From Lentisphaeraceae bacterium (lineage in GTDB: Bacteria > Verrucomicrobiota > Lentisphaeria > Lentisphaerales > Lentisphaeraceae), in assembly GCA_021232515.1 (NCBI GenBank), contig JAJPOQ010000039.1:1-64000 (forward strand): 64,000 bases of DNA, given 5' to 3'. This document shows positions 42,010 through 51,065 of this stretch, piece by piece. The position numbers and the translations under genes are program-made. The stretch's first letter is position 1. Each line of letters begins with the position of its first letter. The notes beneath the pieces were generated by a model that ran no database searches, was not told the origin of the DNA, and saw nothing but the letters and a program-made list of their open reading frames with translations.

Positions 42010-45000
42010 ATGAAACTCGAAAAAATGAATTTGCCTGAAGAGTTAGCGAAGAAGCTGAACTCTACGGAGAGACGTTGGTTGAACGTTGAGTTCTCTTCTA
42101 TTTTCTTTGCCAGTGTAGCAGTCTTTTTACTTTCAATTTGTTGTTTGTATGTCTCTGATCGCCTATGGGATACTAGTCCATTTGTTCGATTGGTTTTGTT
42201 AGTTGCAACTCTTGGTAGCTTCATCGTTAGTTTGGTGGCTTATTTCAAACAGAGAGCACAAACCAAGAAATCGCCATTTGAAATAATTGGTCTTATTCAA
42301 AAACATTACCCACAATTGGGAGATTCTCTTCAGGGGGCAGTTGAGTTATCTGATGAAAAAGCTCGCCCAGACAATATTTCCCCAGAACTGTGTCGAGCCG
42401 CGGTGAAACAAGTTGCAAATGAAACTAACGATCTGAACTTTGAACAGGCAGTTTCTATTTCAAATAGAAATGGGAACCTGAAGAAGATGCTCATTGGTAT
42501 AGTCGTGTTAATTGCTTTTGTGATGATTGATAATCGCGCTGTAGTAAATACTTTTCAGCGCTGGGTAAACCCTTTTAGTGAAGTAAGTCGTTTTACTTTT
42601 GTACAATTAAACGACTTGCCAAAAGAGATGATTGTTCTTCACGGTGAAGCATTCACCGTGGACGTATCTGTGCACGAAACATCGTCAATGAAGCCAGATG
42701 AAATTAGTTATAGGTTTGAAGGACAAAAAGAGTTTGTTGCTAGTTTAAGCGATGAAAAAGTGACTCTTGAAATAGTTGGGCAGACAGAAGAAAACTTTTT
42801 AGTTATATCTTCATTTGACTTCACTCAGAAAGTGAAAATTATCCCGGTTCACCGTCCTGCATTAACAGAGATACAAGCGGTTGTAAGTATGCCAACGTAT
42901 TTACAGCATGAAGCTAAGATTATTGATTTACAGGGTAACTCTCTAGATCTCTTAGAGGGAAGTAGCTTAAAGATCCAAGGGCAAAGTAGTAATGACTTGA
43001 AACAAGTAGAGCTTTTTAAGTTGAAACCTAGTGATGCCGCGAAATTAGCAAAAATAGAAGTGGATGATCAGTTAGCATTTATAGAGAAAACTTTGGCTAA
43101 TTATAAACAGGAAAAACTTTCACTCATTAAGAAAGTTGAAGAGAAAACTTTTGAGAGTTCGCTTATCTCAGCAGCAGATAAAAGCCAATTTTTTGTTACT
43201 TGGTTGGACAAGTATGACTTCAAAGAAAAAGAGCCGTTTAAATTGAATGTAAATACATTTGTAGATGAAGCTCCACAAGTTGAATTTAAAAATGTAAGTA
43301 GAGCAGTAGCTCTTTTAGCAGCAGAAACACTTCCTTTGCCTATTTCAGCATCAGATAACTATGGCGTGCGTTACATCCATTTAGAATACGAAGTTCAAAT
43401 CGGTAAAAATGCCAATTATTCAAAGACTTATAAGCATGTAGTGATTACTGGTTCTCCGAAGAGTAAGACTTTGGACGGTGAATTCATCTTTGCTCCTAAG
43501 CAGCTTGGTATTCCAGAAGGAAGTAGTGTCAAAATTCGAGCTTTAACCAATGATTATTTACCAGATAGAAAAGATATAGTTTCTGCTGAATATAAAATAT
43601 TTGTTTTGAGCAAAGAAGAGCATGCAAAATTGATTCAAGAACGTTTTGATTCTCTTAGTTCGAAGCTTGAAGGAATAGGTATGCAAGAAGATGAGAACTT
43701 GCAAAAGAATTTACAGCTTGCGGATATGGATCTAGATGATCTAAACTCGGAAAAAGGAACTGAAGGTTTAGAAGAAGCTTTAGATGCAGAGAAAGCCAAT
43801 GCTCGTAAAATGGAGCAGCTCATCGATGAAGGGATGGGGCTTATTGAAGAAGCTCTTAAGAATGATGAATTTCAAGAAGATCAGCTTCGTGAGTGGACTG
43901 AAATGATGGATGAGCTCAATGAACTCGAAGAAAATGAAATGTCAGAGATTCAAGAAAGCTTGGCACAAGCAGGTCAAGAAGAGAGCGCCTCATCTGGTTT
44001 GCGTTTAGAAGGCTTAAAGTCGGCGATAAAGAAGCAGCAAGAAGTTCTGCGTAAGCTGAGAAGGTTATCTAAAGACTTCGATGAGAATATGAAGAAAGCC
44101 ACACTTCGAAACTTTGCTGCTCGTTTGCGAAGTATGAGCAAAAAAGAAAAGTCAGCTTCTAAAGACCTTCAAAAATTGTTTGTTCAGTCTGTTGGTATGA
44201 ATTTTGAAGACTTGCCCAATGAACTGAAGCAGTTAAATGATAAAGTGTTAAAGGTTCAAAAAGAAGAAATAAACAAGCCTCTTACGAGTATTCGTTTAGA
44301 GATAGCAAGTTTTTATGCGAGAACAAAGATTGATAAATATAAGCTCGTTATTGACGACATGGAACAGAAAAATGTCGATGAAGAACTAAAAGAATTGGCA
44401 ATGCTGATTGAGCTGAATAAAGCGAGTGCAGCGATCAAGCCTACTCAAAAGTGGGCTAAGCAAATAAATGATTGGGCTGAGATGCTTGATTCTAAGCCTA
44501 AAGAAGACGATAAGAATCAAGATCAAAATGAGAGCCAAAATCAGCAGGATAATATGGAGCTCCTGTTAGCGATCATAAGAATAATTGAAGAAGAGCAAGA
44601 TCTTCACAATGAGACAAAATTTGTTGAATGGAAGAAAGAAGAAGAAAAGGATAAAGAAAAGTCCAAAAAGGATCACGAGAAGGCGACGGAAGAGTTGAGT
44701 GGTCGCCAAAAAGAGAATCGTGAAAAGTTAGTCGAAATTCACAAGAAACTTAAAGAGTCAAAATCTACAGAATTAATAGACGGTGCTGCAAATGCTATGG
44801 ATGAAGCAGAACGTTTACTCAAGCGACACAAAAGTGGAGTGAACACTCTAGCTGCAGAGTCCGCCGCTATTGAACTGCTAATTTCTTTATTCGACGCAAA
44901 TAATCAGGGTGGTGGCAGTGGTTCATCTATGATGTCTATGATGATGCAGCAGATGATTCAACAGCAAGGAAGAGGACAAGGCGGCACTCAGCCAGGTGGT

Positions 45001-45177
45001 AATAACAGTGGTGGGCAAGTTTCGGATGTAAGTGACGTGAGTGGTTCTTCTAAAGGGGATCAAGTAGCAGATAAATCGTCAGAAAAGAGAACTGGTATTT
45101 CTCTCGATGAAGTTCCTGTAGAGTTTAGAGAAGCACTAGAATCATACTTTAAAGAAGTGGAGGCCGAAATTGATTAA
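42010..45177 (+). CDS. DUF4175-like large coiled-coil membrane protein
   Basis: The 1055-residue product has N-terminal TM segments (about 30-50 and 58-76) and another near 155-170. A beta-rich extracytoplasmic domain to about 530 is followed by a very long charged helical part (about 535-980). The C-terminal linker is rich in Gly, Gln and Met, with runs such as MMSMMMQQM and GGNNSGG. This layout is that of DUF4175-like proteins found after vWA genes in PVC and alpha-proteobacterial genomes. A strong binding site (GAGGAGG) precedes the ATG. The partner and function are not known. Confidence 0.82.
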   Translation: MKLEKMNLPEELAKKLNSTERRWLNVEFSSIFFASVAVFLLSICCLYVSDRLWDTSPFVRLVLLVATLGSFIVSLVAYFKQRAQTKKSPFEIIGLIQKHYPQLGDSLQGAVELSDEKARPDNISPELCRAAVKQVANETNDLNFEQAVSISNRNGNLKKMLIGIVVLIAFVMIDNRAVVNTFQRWVNPFSEVSRFTFVQLNDLPKEMIVLHGEAFTVDVSVHETSSMKPDEISYRFEGQKEFVASLSDEKVTLEIVGQTEENFLVISSFDFTQKVKIIPVHRPALTEIQAVVSMPTYLQHEAKIIDLQGNSLDLLEGSSLKIQGQSSNDLKQVELFKLKPSDAAKLAKIEVDDQLAFIEKTLANYKQEKLSLIKKVEEKTFESSLISAADKSQFFVTWLDKYDFKEKEPFKLNVNTFVDEAPQVEFKNVSRAVALLAAETLPLPISASDNYGVRYIHLEYEVQIGKNANYSKTYKHVVITGSPKSKTLDGEFIFAPKQLGIPEGSSVKIRALTNDYLPDRKDIVSAEYKIFVLSKEEHAKLIQERFDSLSSKLEGIGMQEDENLQKNLQLADMDLDDLNSEKGTEGLEEALDAEKANARKMEQLIDEGMGLIEEALKNDEFQEDQLREWTEMMDELNELEENEMSEIQESLAQAGQEESASSGLRLEGLKSAIKKQQEVLRKLRRLSKDFDENMKKATLRNFAARLRSMSKKEKSASKDLQKLFVQSVGMNFEDLPNELKQLNDKVLKVQKEEINKPLTSIRLEIASFYARTKIDKYKLVIDDMEQKNVDEELKELAMLIELNKASAAIKPTQKWAKQINDWAEMLDSKPKEDDKNQDQNESQNQQDNMELLLAIIRIIEEEQDLHNETKFVEWKKEEEKDKEKSKKDHEKATEELSGRQKENREKLVEIHKKLKESKSTELIDGAANAMDEAERLLKRHKSGVNTLAAESAAIELLISLFDANNQGGGSGSSMMSMMMQQMIQQQGRGQGGTQPGGNNSGGQVSDVSDVSGSSKGDQVADKSSEKRTGISLDEVPVEFREALESYFKEVEAEID

Positions 45178-46159
45178 GTTATTTTTCATTTTTGCCTTAA
45201 TGGTTTTACCGAGCAGTATACTTGGTCAATCTATTTTTGGTAAAACAGTGGGCGATCCAGTACCACCACAAGTCGAGAAGATGTATAAAAAAGGTTTAGA
45301 GTATTTAGTTAAAAACCAACAGCCAAATGGAACGTGGGGGAGTGATTATTACTCGAGAGAACCGGGTGTGGTCGGTTTGGCAATTTTGGCTTTACTTGCG
45401 CATGGAGAAGATCCAAACTATGGACCTTATGCTTCGACAATTAAAAAATCGATAGACTATGTTTTAAAACAGCAAAACTCTTCAACTGGTATGATTGGTT
45501 CGTCTATGTACAACCATGGCTTTGCAACTTTGGCTTTGGCTGAGGTGTATGGCGCAGTTACAGACCCTAAGGTCGGTATAGCTTTGGAAAAAGCTGTGAA
45601 ACTCTTATTGTCATCTCAAGCTCGCAACCCTTATAATTCATGGAGATATAGTCCTTCTGGCAGGGATGCAGATACAACTGCGGCGGGGGCATGTATGGTT
45701 GCTTTATTTGCTGCTAGAAATGCAGGAGTAGGCGTCCCACAAGATGCTTTGAATAAAGGGATGGACTACTATAAACGTTGCCAGAGTAGTGATGGCGGTT
45801 TTGGCTATACTAGTCCTGGTGGCTCAAATACTCCACGGACAGCTATTGGTACTTTGGTTTATGCCTTAGGGAAAAGAAAGACGTCCAAAGTTTGGAAAGG
45901 CGCTCTAGGTTATTTAAAGAAAAAAGGTTATGACTCCGACCACTATTATTACTATTATGTTTACTATGCTCCACAAGCTCTTTTTCAGTCAGATATTGAA
46001 GAGTGGAAAAAATGGAATAAAATCAATATAAAGGCCTTAGCATCTCGTCAGAGCCCAAATGGAGCTTGGAGTGGTAGTCATGGAATAGTTTTCTCAACGT
46101 CTTCAGCGCTATTGTCGCTGGCGTTGAATTATAGGTTTTTACCAATTTATGAACGTTAA
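45170..46159 (+). CDS. Secreted prenyltransferase/terpene-cyclase-like alpha-alpha toroid protein
   Basis: It starts at TTG 45170, six bases after GGAGG and eight bases inside the previous gene. The 329-residue product has a signal peptide (MIKLFFIFALMVLPSSILG). Tandem squalene-oxidase/prenyltransferase repeats follow, including LEYLVKNQQPNGTWGSD, IDYVLKQQNSSTGMIG, MDYYKRCQSSDGGFGYT and LASRQSPNGAWSGSH. The D-x-D-D-T-A cyclase motif is absent, and the protein is exported and half the length of squalene-hopene cyclase. So the toroid is probably a binding scaffold and not a cyclase. Such genes recur in MoxR operons of this phylum. Confidence 0.85.
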   Translation: MIKLFFIFALMVLPSSILGQSIFGKTVGDPVPPQVEKMYKKGLEYLVKNQQPNGTWGSDYYSREPGVVGLAILALLAHGEDPNYGPYASTIKKSIDYVLKQQNSSTGMIGSSMYNHGFATLALAEVYGAVTDPKVGIALEKAVKLLLSSQARNPYNSWRYSPSGRDADTTAAGACMVALFAARNAGVGVPQDALNKGMDYYKRCQSSDGGFGYTSPGGSNTPRTAIGTLVYALGKRKTSKVWKGALGYLKKKGYDSDHYYYYYVYYAPQALFQSDIEEWKKWNKINIKALASRQSPNGAWSGSHGIVFSTSSALLSLALNYRFLPIYER

Positions 46160-46172
46160 AAAGAGGTAGTAC

Positions 46173-47576
46173 ATGTTTAAGCAAGGATTAGTTGCGTTCA
46201 CATCAGCTTTGATGATCGGCAGTTCATTATTCGCTCAATTAGAAATAAACGAAGCTGAAAAGAGTGAAGTTAAAAATGTAATAGAAGTTGCCGGGCCACA
46301 AGAAGATGGTGAAGCAAAACGTGAAAAACCTGATGATATCAAATTTATCAGTGGTGACTACTTTAAAGGGAAATTAGTTACAATTGATGACAAAGCTTTA
46401 ACTTGGTCTCATCCAGATGCCCTCTCAAGTATTTTGTTCAAGAAAGACAACTTAGACAAAGTTTCATTTGGTCATATACCAGTTACTCTTCGTCGTTCAG
46501 GTGTTACTGATATAACACTTACAAATGGCGATAAACTATTTGGTTTAATTGATGAACTCAATGAAGAATACCTTATTTTGGATACTTGGTACGCAGGTAA
46601 AATAAAACTCGAGCGCCCAATGATTCAAGCGATCCATTCAGGTGGAGGAGAAAGTAAGGCCATTTTTGAAGGCCCAAATAGTTTAGATGAGTGGCAAGTT
46701 GCGAACCGTGGATCTTGGTCATTTAAGGATGACTACCTATACAATACAAGACAATATGGTGGCGTTGGTAAAGACGTGAAGCTTCCAGATAAGTCTAACT
46801 TAGAATTTACAATCTCTTGGAAGAGCCGTCTAAACTTTCAAGTTCACTTCTATACAGACAGAGTGCACAGTTCTGGTGGTAACTGCTACCAACTAGTTAT
46901 GAATAACCGTTATTGTTATGTTCAAAGATACAGTAATCATGAAGGTAGTGACCAACTTGGTTCGTTTAATCTAAATAGCCTGAATGACAAGTTTAAAGTA
47001 TCGATTCGTACTGATAAAGAAAAGAAAAGCATTCTTATTCTAATCGATGATAAAGTTGTGAAACAGATAAATGATCCCGGTAATTTTGCTGGAAAAGGAA
47101 CCGGGGTTTTATTCTATTCTCACCAAGGAGATATACGACTTTCCAATATTCGTGTTAATCAATGGAATGGCGCAATTGGTAATAAAACTAAGCAAGAAAT
47201 AAAAAGTAAAGATTCCATTTTATTTGTGAACAAAGACAACGTAACTGGTGCACTGAAAACAATTAAAGAAGGTAAAGTTGTTTTTGAGACTCCATTTGCT
47301 CCTTTAACTATTCCTACTGATCGCATCGCATCTATTGTTCTTGGAGAAGAAGGGTACGAAAAGCCACGTCGAAATAGAGGCGATGTTGAAGCTTATTTTG
47401 CAAATAGTATGGGACGTATAACTCTGAAGCTAAAGTCATTTAAAGACGGTAAAATCACTGGTAGTAGTGAGAATTTTGGTGATGGAGAGTTTGACTTGAG
47501 AGCTTTCGAAAGAGTGATCTTTAACATCTATACTGACAAAAAAGGTGGCGCTGAAGTTGAGAAAGAAGATTGGTAA
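46173..47576 (+). CDS. Secreted protein with LamG/DUF1080-like beta-sandwich
   Basis: The 467-residue product has a signal peptide (MFKQGLVAFTSALMIGSSLFA). Beta-rich segments look like SH3- or Sm-like strands (DIKFISGDYFKGKLVTID, DITLTNGDKLFGLIDEL). A jelly-roll domain lies at about 165-335 (SLDEWQVANRGSWSFKDDYLY, LNFQVHFYTD, GKGTGVLFYSHQGDIRLSNI). The jelly-roll resembles 3-keto-disaccharide hydrolase/DUF1080 or LamG domains. No catalytic motif was identified. It is the last gene of the operon and has AGAGG before the ATG. Confidence 0.75.
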   Translation: MFKQGLVAFTSALMIGSSLFAQLEINEAEKSEVKNVIEVAGPQEDGEAKREKPDDIKFISGDYFKGKLVTIDDKALTWSHPDALSSILFKKDNLDKVSFGHIPVTLRRSGVTDITLTNGDKLFGLIDELNEEYLILDTWYAGKIKLERPMIQAIHSGGGESKAIFEGPNSLDEWQVANRGSWSFKDDYLYNTRQYGGVGKDVKLPDKSNLEFTISWKSRLNFQVHFYTDRVHSSGGNCYQLVMNNRYCYVQRYSNHEGSDQLGSFNLNSLNDKFKVSIRTDKEKKSILILIDDKVVKQINDPGNFAGKGTGVLFYSHQGDIRLSNIRVNQWNGAIGNKTKQEIKSKDSILFVNKDNVTGALKTIKEGKVVFETPFAPLTIPTDRIASIVLGEEGYEKPRRNRGDVEAYFANSMGRITLKLKSFKDGKITGSSENFGDGEFDLRAFERVIFNIYTDKKGGAEVEKEDW

Positions 47577-47612
47577 GACTTTTACAATCCAAATTATTAG
47601 ACTCGAGACTTT

Positions 47613-48785
47613 ATGCCGCTAGTTGAAACTTTAAGCGAGTGGTTAGATGAATTTAAAGAGTGGCGCCATGAAATTCATGCTAACCCAGAAACTGCTTTTG
47701 AAGAAAATAAGACATCTGCCTTTGTCGCAGAGAAACTAAAATCATTTCAAGTAGATGAACTCCATACGGGTATAGCAACGACTGGTATTGTCGCAGTTAT
47801 TCGTGGTAAATATAAAAGCGATGACTCGATTGCTCTTAGAGCTGATTTAGATGCTCTGGATATACTTGAGAAGAACGATTTCGACTACTCTTCTAAAAAT
47901 CATGGGAAAATGCATGCTTGTGGACATGACGGTCACACTACCATGTTGCTTGCTGCTGCAAAGTATCTTGCTAAGTATCGTGAATTTTCAGGCACTGTAT
48001 TTTGTATCTTCCAGCCAGCAGAAGAAAATGAAGGTGGCGCAGGCTACATGATCGACGAAGGCTTATTCGATCGTTTCCCAGCCAAAAGAGTTTATGGCAT
48101 GCATAACTGGCCAGGTCAAAAAGCTGGTAGTATTTCAATACGAACAGGGCCTGTTATGGCCGCTGCAGATAGATTTGACCTCGTTGTTAAAGGTAAAGGT
48201 GGCCACGCGGCTATGCCTCATTTAACCAATGATCCTTTGATTACTGCAACTCACTTAGTTACTGCTCTTCAGCAAATTCACTCTCGGAGTATGAACCCAC
48301 TAGAACAATCGGTGGTTTCTATTACGCAGATACACGCAGGTGAAGCCTATAATGTTATTCCAGACGAAGCAGTTATTCGTGCATCGGTGAGAACTTTTAA
48401 GAAAGATGTTAAAGAGCTTATTGTTCGTCGAATTCATGAAATAAGTAAAGGTATATGCGAGTCAAACAATTGTAGTTATGAATTGGAATACCGCGAAGGC
48501 TACCCTCCGACAGTAAATGATAAAGAGGCAGCAGCTATTTCAACTAAAGCAGCTTTAGCAACTATTTCTAAAGAAGATGTTTTGCTGGATGAACCTCCAA
48601 GTTTAGCAAGTGAAGACTTTGGTATGATGCTTCAAGAAAAGCCAGGTTGTTACGTTTGGCTTGGAAATGGCCCAGGAGAAAGTGGCTGTATGCTTCACAA
48701 TCCTCATTATGATTTTAATGATGACGTCATCATTACAGGTACGAGTTACTGGATCAATCTTGTTTTAGAAGAGCTTCCTGCATAG
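47613..48785 (+). CDS. M20-family amidohydrolase (hippurate hydrolase / N-acyl-amino-acid type)
   Basis: The 390-residue protein has the M20D metal-site signature: LRADLDAL, then HACGHDGHTTMLLAAAKYL, then QPAEENEGGAGYMI with the catalytic glutamates. GMHNWPG and the lid region KGKGGHAAMPHLTNDP follow, and SEDFGMML near the end supplies a last ligand. Family members remove acyl or other groups from amino acids such as hippurate, N-acetyl amino acids or indole-acetyl amino acids. The substrate cannot be told. Length is typical. The next gene (a cupin) begins two bases after its stop. Confidence 0.92.
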   Translation: MPLVETLSEWLDEFKEWRHEIHANPETAFEENKTSAFVAEKLKSFQVDELHTGIATTGIVAVIRGKYKSDDSIALRADLDALDILEKNDFDYSSKNHGKMHACGHDGHTTMLLAAAKYLAKYREFSGTVFCIFQPAEENEGGAGYMIDEGLFDRFPAKRVYGMHNWPGQKAGSISIRTGPVMAAADRFDLVVKGKGGHAAMPHLTNDPLITATHLVTALQQIHSRSMNPLEQSVVSITQIHAGEAYNVIPDEAVIRASVRTFKKDVKELIVRRIHEISKGICESNNCSYELEYREGYPPTVNDKEAAAISTKAALATISKEDVLLDEPPSLASEDFGMMLQEKPGCYVWLGNGPGESGCMLHNPHYDFNDDVIITGTSYWINLVLEELPA

Positions 48786-48787
48786 AA

Positions 48788-49099
48788 ATGAATATTTTTG
48801 ATGTTTCTTCACTTCCCTTAAAAGAAGAGTTTCTTGAAACTATTTTGAATGAAAAAAACTTTCGTTTAGAAAGAATAGTTTCAAAAGGCCATGTAACTCC
48901 TGATGACTATTGGTACGATCAAGAAGATAACGAGTGGGTAGTCCTTTTGGACGGCGAAGCGACTATTGAGTACAAGGATGGATCTAGAAAAGTCCTGAAG
49001 AAAGGGGATAGTTTACTTATTCCTAAACATGAAGAGCATAAAGTGGTTGAAACCAGTAGTTCACAAGAAACTATTTGGCTGGCTCTTTTTTGGCAGTAG
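48788..49099 (+). CDS. Small single-domain cupin
   Basis: The 103-residue protein is a minimal cupin barrel. Motif 1 is E-W-V-V-L-L-D-G-E-A-T-I-E-Y, with few of the usual histidines. Motif 2 is K-K-G-D-S-L-L-I-P-K-H-E-E-H-K-V. With an incomplete metal site it may be a binding domain or depend on the remaining His. It lies two bases after the M20 gene and is probably cotranscribed. Its last 29 bases overlap the small converging gene at 49071-49262. Confidence 0.82.
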   Translation: MNIFDVSSLPLKEEFLETILNEKNFRLERIVSKGHVTPDDYWYDQEDNEWVVLLDGEATIEYKDGSRKVLKKGDSLLIPKHEEHKVVETSSSQETIWLALFWQ

Positions 49100-49262
49100 T
49101 CTTTATATTCTTACTAGATTTCTTTTCAGAAATATCCATATGGTTTTCAATCCAATCGAGAAAAGCTTCTTGACCAAGGTCGTAGCCAGCTTTTTCGGAT
49201 TCAATCCATTTATGACGATCCATTTCTTGGATCTGTTGTTTGATCAAACCTTGAGTATTCAT
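49071..49262 (-). CDS. Small basic-tailed protein, 63 residues
   Basis: The product has a compact segment (QEMDRHKWIESEKAGYDLG, then QEAFLDWIENHM) with conserved-looking Trp, Gly and acid residues, followed by a lysine-rich tail (KKSSKNIKTTAKKEPAK). The first part reads like a short conserved bacterial motif (H-K-W-I-E-S-E-K-A-G-x-D) and not like a random shadow. No family name is certain. The binding site is weak (GG nine bases upstream). It overlaps the cupin 3' end by 29 bases on the opposite strand. Confidence 0.6.
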   Translation of the reverse strand: MNTQGLIKQQIQEMDRHKWIESEKAGYDLGQEAFLDWIENHMDISEKKSSKNIKTTAKKEPAK

Positions 49263-49347
49263 TAAATAACCAAATTTTAATTATAACTCATATAATCTAT
49301 ACTGAAAATTAACACAAGAAAAGTTTTTTCTGAAAATAATCAACAGA

Positions 49348-49770
49348 TTATGAATTAACCATCCAAGGAGAAAAGCCCTTGAGGAAATTTAAGAAACCAG
49401 GAAGACAGTCTTCTGGAAAATTATATTTTTCCTTGGAGTCCACTAAAACCTTCTCAAAACAGTTAAGCCAAACATCTTTAGCTCTTTCATCTATTGTAAA
49501 AGGCATATGACGAGCGCGTAATCGTGGGTGACCATAGAGTTGGTGATAAAGAGGAGGGCCACCACAAAGCCCGATAAAGAAGGCGGCGGATTTTCTGGAT
49601 GCAGCTTTTAAGTCTTCGGGAAACATTGACTTTATTTCTGATTGACCCAGTTCATCATAAAAATCTTCAAGTAGTTGAACTATATTTTCAGAGCCCATTT
49701 CTTCAAAAATTTTATGGCTTGGAGGGTCAACTTGTGGAGGGCCAAACATAGACGATGTATACCTAGTCAC
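49348..49770 (-). CDS. Truncated haemoglobin (globin group II)
   Basis: The 140-residue protein matches truncated globins of the YjbI/GlbO type. It has FPEDLKAASRKSAAFFIGLCGGP at the E-helix side, GGPPLYHQLYGHPRLRARH, and the proximal histidine in LRARHMPF (His 88). A tryptophan in VWLNCF occupies the G-helix position typical of group II. It binds haem and probably oxygen, or handles nitric oxide or peroxide. It starts at GTG 49770 or ATG 49749; neither has a strong binding site. It is a single gene with no evident partner. Confidence 0.92.
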   Translation of the reverse strand: MTRYTSSMFGPPQVDPPSHKIFEEMGSENIVQLLEDFYDELGQSEIKSMFPEDLKAASRKSAAFFIGLCGGPPLYHQLYGHPRLRARHMPFTIDERAKDVWLNCFEKVLVDSKEKYNFPEDCLPGFLNFLKGFSPWMVNS

Positions 49771-49936
49771 TTTAAATTCGATGCAAGAATATTCCCATAC
49801 CTGTTAAAGTTGCAACCTCTAATTTTAATAGTGTTGTGTTTTTGTTTAGTAGAATCATTTTAAAGTTATTTCCTTGATTGTTTATAGTTGTTTTGGTGTT
49901 GTTATCTATATGAATTATGAGTAGGTAGTTATAAAT

Positions 49937-49953
49937 CTTCATGGATCATGAAG
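49937..49953. promoter_or_regulatory. Operator-like palindrome upstream of the metal-related genes
   Basis: CTTCATG GAT CATGAAG is a perfect seven-base inverted repeat with a three-base centre, in the intergenic region 72 bases before the ATG of the Sel1 lipoprotein gene. Its size and spacing fit a dimeric repressor site. The repressor is unknown. Confidence 0.35.
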
Positions 49954-50024
49954 TAGGAGATTTGTAGATGAGTTAATAGAAGTTAATATTTTTTGTAACT
50001 CAAATTTAATTCTAAAGACTTAAT

Positions 50025-50444
50025 ATGAAATACTTAAGCTTATTATGCCTACTTTTTATGATGACTTCTTGTAGTTGGTTTGACAGTGAAGACGTAAAGA
50101 AAGAGCCAATTGATGAGGATCAAAGAAACGAAGAATATTTACGTCAGCGAAATGACGCTCTTGCTGCAGCAAGAAGTAGACAAGGTAATTCTGTTCAAGA
50201 CACTCCAAATTTATACTTAGGTACTAAACCTAAATTTCTGATTGAGGCTGAGAAAATGAAAAGCCTTAAAATAAAAGCTAGAAAGGGTAATAAAGATTCT
50301 CAATATTCTCTTGGGCTATGTTATAAATATGGTATAGGGGTAAAACCGGATAATGAAACCGCAGCTTTTTGGTTTGAGAAAGCGGCCAACCAAGGACACT
50401 TGCAGGCAAAGAGAGTTTTATTTTCTCTTTTAAATAGCAAGTAA
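50025..50444 (+). CDS. Lipoprotein with Sel1-like repeat
   Basis: The 139-residue product has a lipoprotein signal (MKYLSLLCLLFMMTSCSW, cysteine 16) and an acidic linker. One Sel1-type helical repeat follows, of the form A-x-x-G-x-x-x-A-x-x-x-L-G-x-x-Y-x-x-G-x-G-V, here KGNKDSQYSLGLCYKYGIGV, and then part of a second (AAFWFEKAANQGHLQA). Sel1 repeats mediate protein contacts. It probably starts a plus-strand unit that includes the Cys-rich protein 46 bases downstream. Confidence 0.82.
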   Translation: MKYLSLLCLLFMMTSCSWFDSEDVKKEPIDEDQRNEEYLRQRNDALAAARSRQGNSVQDTPNLYLGTKPKFLIEAEKMKSLKIKARKGNKDSQYSLGLCYKYGIGVKPDNETAAFWFEKAANQGHLQAKRVLFSLLNSK

Positions 50445-50490
50445 TTCATTAGAGGTTGGAATTCTTGCTTTTTAGAAGTATTAAGATTCC

Positions 50491-50994
50491 ATGAAAAAAT
50501 TATCACAGTACTCACGAAGCATAACTCTAGCATTGACAATGATATACCTTTTGTCTTCAGGAGGCTTTAGTTCTGTAGTTCGAGAGGTTTGTGATAGATT
50601 TGAAGTTGCCTATTTATTTCCCTGCAAAGGTCATGGTTGTCACTGTGACATCATAGGTAAAGAACTCCCAAATTGTATGTGTGTTCATACTGCTGAAGTT
50701 TCCATAGAGTGTTGCTCAGAGCCAAATGATAAATTTAAAATCGTTGAAGAAGTTACTTGTTGTAGTGATGAAAATTCAGAAACACAGCAGTTAATAGTTA
50801 TTAAGAAAAGTGGTTGTGGAGGGTTAGACTCAGACGAGTCTTTTTTAGTCCAAAAGCATTTGGGTTTAGACTCAGAAAAAGCTACAGAAAAGCTTTATGT
50901 ATACACATTAGTTAATATAGCTAATAAAATGGATTTCATATTAATAGAAGTAATCAATAAGATTCATAAAGTTCCTCTAGAAACTCTCTCATAA
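50491..50994 (+). CDS. Cysteine-rich secreted protein, possible metal binder
   Basis: The 167-residue product has a signal anchor or signal peptide (SITLALTMIYLLSSGGFSS). A Cys/His-rich core follows: CKGHGCHCDIIGK, CMCVH, ECCSE, TCCSDE, SGCGG, with over a dozen cysteines in about 80 residues. The C-terminal part is helical. I recognise no family, but the spacing suggests metal ligation and not disulphides alone. The next gene encodes a His/Met-rich outer-membrane protein of a copper-associated type, which supports metal handling (inference). Confidence 0.65.
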   Translation: MKKLSQYSRSITLALTMIYLLSSGGFSSVVREVCDRFEVAYLFPCKGHGCHCDIIGKELPNCMCVHTAEVSIECCSEPNDKFKIVEEVTCCSDENSETQQLIVIKKSGCGGLDSDESFLVQKHLGLDSEKATEKLYVYTLVNIANKMDFILIEVINKIHKVPLETLS

Positions 50995-51065
50995 TCAAAA
51001 GTTATAACCCATCATCAAATGAGTTGGGAAGAAGTACCAAATAATTTCAATTATAAGAGATAAGA

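Noticed and set aside
44900-45030. Gly/Gln/Met-rich stretch that looked like a tandem DNA repeat
   Set aside because: Codon runs in the DUF4175-like protein's C-terminal linker; no exact repeating DNA unit.
45170-46159. Squalene-hopene cyclase or other terpene cyclase
   Set aside because: Exported, half length and lacking the D-x-D-D catalytic motif; only the repeat fold is shared.
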